This document shows positions 5,434 through 7,491 of a stretch of DNA of 7,491 nt, in pieces (within the stretch, counting starts at the first letter, position 1; each line of letters starts with the position of its first letter). The DNA is from an uncultured Christensenellaceae bacterium (lineage in GTDB: Bacteria > Bacillota > Clostridia > Christensenellales > Aristaeellaceae). The DNA lies in contig CAJOPV010000056.1 of the NCBI GenBank assembly GCA_905236495.1, positions 1 through 7,491 on the forward strand, in the 5' to 3' direction. The notes under the pieces are model-generated. The model saw nothing but the letters and a program-made list of their open reading frames with translations, searched no databases and was not told the DNA's origin. The translations under genes were made by a program, and so were the position numbers.

Positions 5434-7107
5434 ATGAAAAAATTCCTGAGTCTTCTCTTGATCCTCTGCCTTACCTTGGGCTGCGCCGCTTTTGCTGAAG
5501 AAAGCGATTCGCCGGCGCTTCAGAAAAACCTGGTCGTTCTCTTTACCAGCGACGTACACTGCGGCATCAGCACCGGCTGGGGCTACGCAGGCCTGTATGC
5601 CATAAAGGAAAGCCTGGCTAAGGATAACTATGTTTTGCTGGTGGACGACGGTGACGCTATTCAGGGCGAGCCTATCGGCACCATGACCAATGGCGAAGGC
5701 ATCATCGATATTATGAACGCCGTGGGCTATGACCTGGCTATCCCTGGCAACCATGAATTCGATTACGGTATGGAACGGTTCCTGGAGCTTGCGAATAAAG
5801 CTGATTTTCCTTACATCAGCTGTAATTTCAACAAAGAGGGCGAATTGGTATTCGCGCCTTATGCCATCAAAGAATTTGACGGCGTAAAGATCGCCTTTGT
5901 CGGTGTCACCACGCCTTACACCCTGCGCTCCTCCACGCCCCGTTACTTTATGAATGACGAGGGCGAATTCATTTACGGTTTCCTCCAGGATGAAACCGGC
6001 GAGGCGGTTTACTCTGCCGTGCAGAAGGCCGTTGACGATGCCCGTGCCGACGGCGCGCAGTATGTGATCCTGCTGGCGCATCTTGGCAACGAGGCCGAGT
6101 GCGCGCCCTGGACGTACAGCGACGTGATCGCCAGCACGACCGGCATTGACGCCTTGCTTGACGGCCATAGCCATGATACCGATCAGGTAGTGATGAAGAA
6201 CAAGGACGGTCAGGACGTTGTCCGTTCCGCCTGCGGCACCAAGTTTGCCAACATCGGCGTGGTCACCATCACGCCTGACGGAAAGATCTCCTCCGAGCTC
6301 TATTCCTGGAATATCAACATCCCTGCTCCTCAGCTGCTGGGGCTGGAGAATGCCGGGTCTCAGGCTGTTTCTGCCGCTTCCGATACGCTACAGGAAAAGC
6401 TCAGCCAGGTGGTTGCCAGCACCATGGTTGACCTGGTGATCAACGACCCTGAAGCCGTGACCGAAGAAGGCAAGCCCATCCGCATCGTTCGCCGTGCCGA
6501 AACCAACCTGGGCGACCTGTGCGCGGACGCTTATCTGGATCAGTCCAGCGGCGCGGATATTGCTCTCGTAAACGGCGGCGGCATCCGAGTATCCATCAAT
6601 AAGGGCGATATCACCCTGAATGATATCCTCAAGGTGCATCCCTTCGGAAACAGCCTTACTGTTATTGAAGTCACCGGTCAGCAGGTGCTGGATGCGCTGG
6701 AATGGTCCGTCCATTCTCTGCCCGGCGAGTTCGGCGGCTTCGATCACGTAGCCGGGCTGACCTTTGAATATGACGCCACGCTCCCCTCCCCCTGCCGGCA
6801 GGATGATAAGGGCTTCTTCGCGGGCGTCGATGAAACCATGGAACGCCGCGTGCGCAACGTGCTCGTAGGCGGTAAGCCTTTGGATCCCGAAGCTACCTAC
6901 AAGGTCGCTTCCCATGATTATCAGCTGCTGAATAATGGCGACGGTTACACCATGTTTGCCGGCTGCACTATCCTGCAGGAGAGCGTCAAGCTGGATAATC
7001 AGGTGCTCATCGATTACATCACCGGCACCTTGGGCGGTGTTGTCGGCGAAGGGTACGAAAATCCGTACGGTCAGGGCCGCATCGTTTCCGTAGGCGCGGA
7101 AGAATAA
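5434..7107 (+). CDS. Secreted 5'-nucleotidase / UDP-sugar hydrolase-type metallophosphoesterase
   Basis: The 557-residue protein has a signal peptide (residues 1-21, cleavage likely after CAAFA) and then the two domains of the UshA/5'-nucleotidase family. Metallophosphoesterase domain (about 32-290): SDVHC (Asp40, His42), DDGDAIQG (Asp74), GNHEFD (Asn106, His107), LLAHLG (His216) and GHSH (His245, His247), the full two-metal site. C-terminal nucleotide-binding domain (about 340-530): GDLCADAY, VNGGGIR (379-385), HPFGN (402-406) and NNGDGY (500-505). Such enzymes hydrolyse extracellular nucleotides, giving nucleoside plus phosphate. No LPXTG, membrane anchor or S-layer repeat is seen at the C-terminus, so it is probably released or loosely held. 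Start: ATG with GAAGGAGGG ten bases upstream. It is a single-gene unit with its own promoter and terminator. The precise substrate (5'-nucleotides, UDP-sugars or 2',3'-cyclic nucleotides) cannot be read from sequence. Confidence 0.94.
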   Translation: MKKFLSLLLILCLTLGCAAFAEESDSPALQKNLVVLFTSDVHCGISTGWGYAGLYAIKESLAKDNYVLLVDDGDAIQGEPIGTMTNGEGIIDIMNAVGYDLAIPGNHEFDYGMERFLELANKADFPYISCNFNKEGELVFAPYAIKEFDGVKIAFVGVTTPYTLRSSTPRYFMNDEGEFIYGFLQDETGEAVYSAVQKAVDDARADGAQYVILLAHLGNEAECAPWTYSDVIASTTGIDALLDGHSHDTDQVVMKNKDGQDVVRSACGTKFANIGVVTITPDGKISSELYSWNINIPAPQLLGLENAGSQAVSAASDTLQEKLSQVVASTMVDLVINDPEAVTEEGKPIRIVRRAETNLGDLCADAYLDQSSGADIALVNGGGIRVSINKGDITLNDILKVHPFGNSLTVIEVTGQQVLDALEWSVHSLPGEFGGFDHVAGLTFEYDATLPSPCRQDDKGFFAGVDETMERRVRNVLVGGKPLDPEATYKVASHDYQLLNNGDGYTMFAGCTILQESVKLDNQVLIDYITGTLGGVVGEGYENPYGQGRIVSVGAEE

Positions 7108-7125
7108 TATCCGTTATCTCCCAAC

Positions 7126-7143
7126 AGCCGCCGAAAGGCGGCT
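7126..7143 (+). other. GNRA-type hairpin after the nucleotidase stop
   Basis: AGCCGCC and GGCGGCT form a perfect 7-bp stem closed by a GAAA tetraloop, 18 bases after the stop codon. No T tract follows, so it is more likely an mRNA 3'-end or processing structure than a terminator. A second hairpin follows at 7148-7179 (CCATGGAAAGTC with GACTTTCGATGG, one mismatch, 8-base loop). Confidence 0.6.
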
Positions 7144-7203
7144 CACACCATGGAAAGTCAGTCAACAGACTTTCGATGGATTGCATCCATTTGCTGTAAA
7201 ATG

Positions 7204-7240
7204 GCGTTTCCGGGCATGTTTGCCCGGAAACGCTCTTTTT
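7204..7240 (+). terminator. Strong intrinsic terminator of the 5'-nucleotidase gene
   Basis: A perfect 12-bp stem (GCGTTTCCGGGC with GCCCGGAAACGC) around a 6-base loop is followed by TCTTTTT. It lies about 97 bases after the stop codon, leaving a long structured 3' untranslated region. Confidence 0.95.
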
Positions 7241-7262
7241 ACGGTCGCAAATTGATATCGGA

Positions 7263-7401
7263 AGCAGTCATGCTGACTGCTCCTCGGACCGGGAGACCCG
7301 GTCCCGCGGAGGAAAGCCGTGCGGCCCTTTCGAGCCATCTCGGGGTTTATGGATGGTCTGAGGGCTAACTGATCTATACAAAATCAGTTAGCCCTCATTT
7401 T
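7263..7401 (+). ncRNA. Candidate structured RNA ending in an intrinsic terminator
   Basis: This stretch contains successive hairpins: AGCAGTCA with TGACTGCT (7263-7281, perfect 8 bp); CCTC enclosing GGACCGGG-AGA-CCCGGTCC and closing with GAGG (7282-7312); a weaker GAAAG/CTTTC stem (7312-7331); CCATC with GATGG (7335-7356); and a final perfect 15-bp stem at 7359-7397 followed by TTTT. The open reading frame crossing it has no ribosome binding site and starts inside a hairpin. It matches no RNA family I can name, and I see no clear promoter between 7204 and 7263. Strand is assigned from the T-run of the last hairpin. Confidence 0.4.
7359..7401 (+). terminator. Second intrinsic terminator, same orientation
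   Basis: Perfect 15-bp inverted repeat (TGAGGGCTAACTGAT with ATCAGTTAGCCCTCA) with a 9-base loop and a TTTT tail on the plus strand. On the minus strand no T tract follows. It lies some 120 bases beyond the terminator of the nucleotidase gene, which implies another RNA between them or an end for a minus-strand gene beyond the right edge that uses only the stem. Confidence 0.75.
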
Positions 7402-7416
7402 CGGAAATGTGGATTT

Positions 7417-7436
7417 TTGTTGCCAAATTGTTGCCA
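7417..7436. repeat. Tandem direct repeat TTGTTGCCA
   Basis: TTGTTGCCA occurs at 7417-7425 and again at 7428-7436, separated by AA. On the minus strand this reads TGGCAACAATTTGGCAACAA, a pattern that I associate with the 3' ends of clostridial phage/ICE integrase genes (minus-strand frame ending GNNLATKIHISENEG then stop at about 7366-7368). That frame is interrupted by TGA at about 7471-7473, so an intact integrase end is not supported. A further inverted repeat GAAACCC/GGGTTTC spans 7457-7481. Confidence 0.4.
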
Positions 7437-7491
7437 CGCGGGACTTTGACCGCCCGGAAACCCTTATTTCATGCGGGTTTCAGGATTTCAG

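Noticed and set aside
5434..5510. Lipoprotein signal for the 5'-nucleotidase (LTLGC)
   Set aside because: The residues before Cys17 do not fit the lipobox well (Leu at -2, Thr at -3), while CAAFA followed by EES is a good signal peptidase I site.
7150..7368. 72-codon plus-strand open frame
   Set aside because: No ribosome binding site, the start lies in a hairpin, the frame runs through a strong terminator, and the product resembles nothing known to me.

Overview
The window most likely comes from an anaerobic, GC-rich low-temperature Gram-positive of the class Clostridia, probably a gut-type uncultured lineage. This is inferred from AGGAGG-type ribosome binding sites, a clostridial-type 2[4Fe-4S] ferredoxin, subunits of a Na+-translocating decarboxylase, an RsbW-like kinase remnant and TTGACA/TATAAT-type promoters; no 16S or other phylogenetic marker is present, so the placement is tentative.

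Layout. On the minus strand, from left to right: the 5' two-thirds or so of a condensation/alcohol-acetyltransferase-like gene (cut by the left edge), a small ferredoxin gene with its own promoter and terminator, a two-gene operon for membrane subunits beta and gamma of a sodium pump decarboxylase (oadB-oadG, no alpha or biotin subunit nearby), a decayed aldo/keto reductase fragment upstream of that operon, and an ammonium transporter fused to a C-terminal P-II signalling domain. The amt gene has a near-consensus promoter followed by a terminator-like hairpin in its leader. On the plus strand: a frameshifted, truncated RsbW-type ATPase remnant, then a secreted 5'-nucleotidase with a near-consensus promoter and a strong terminator. 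The last ~380 bases hold no convincing protein gene but a dense series of hairpins, including a second terminator, which may be a structured RNA; at the right edge is a tandem TTGTTGCCA repeat.

The genes look like separate small transcription units rather than one pathway. Common themes are anaerobic energy conservation (ferredoxin, Na+ pump) and nutrient acquisition (ammonium uptake with built-in nitrogen-status control; phosphate and nucleoside scavenging from external nucleotides). I see no CRISPR array, phage module, toxin-antitoxin pair or recognisable defence system. The features most worth a second look are the amt leader hairpin, the P-II domain lacking the usual uridylylated tyrosine, the two gene remnants, and the structured 3' region.
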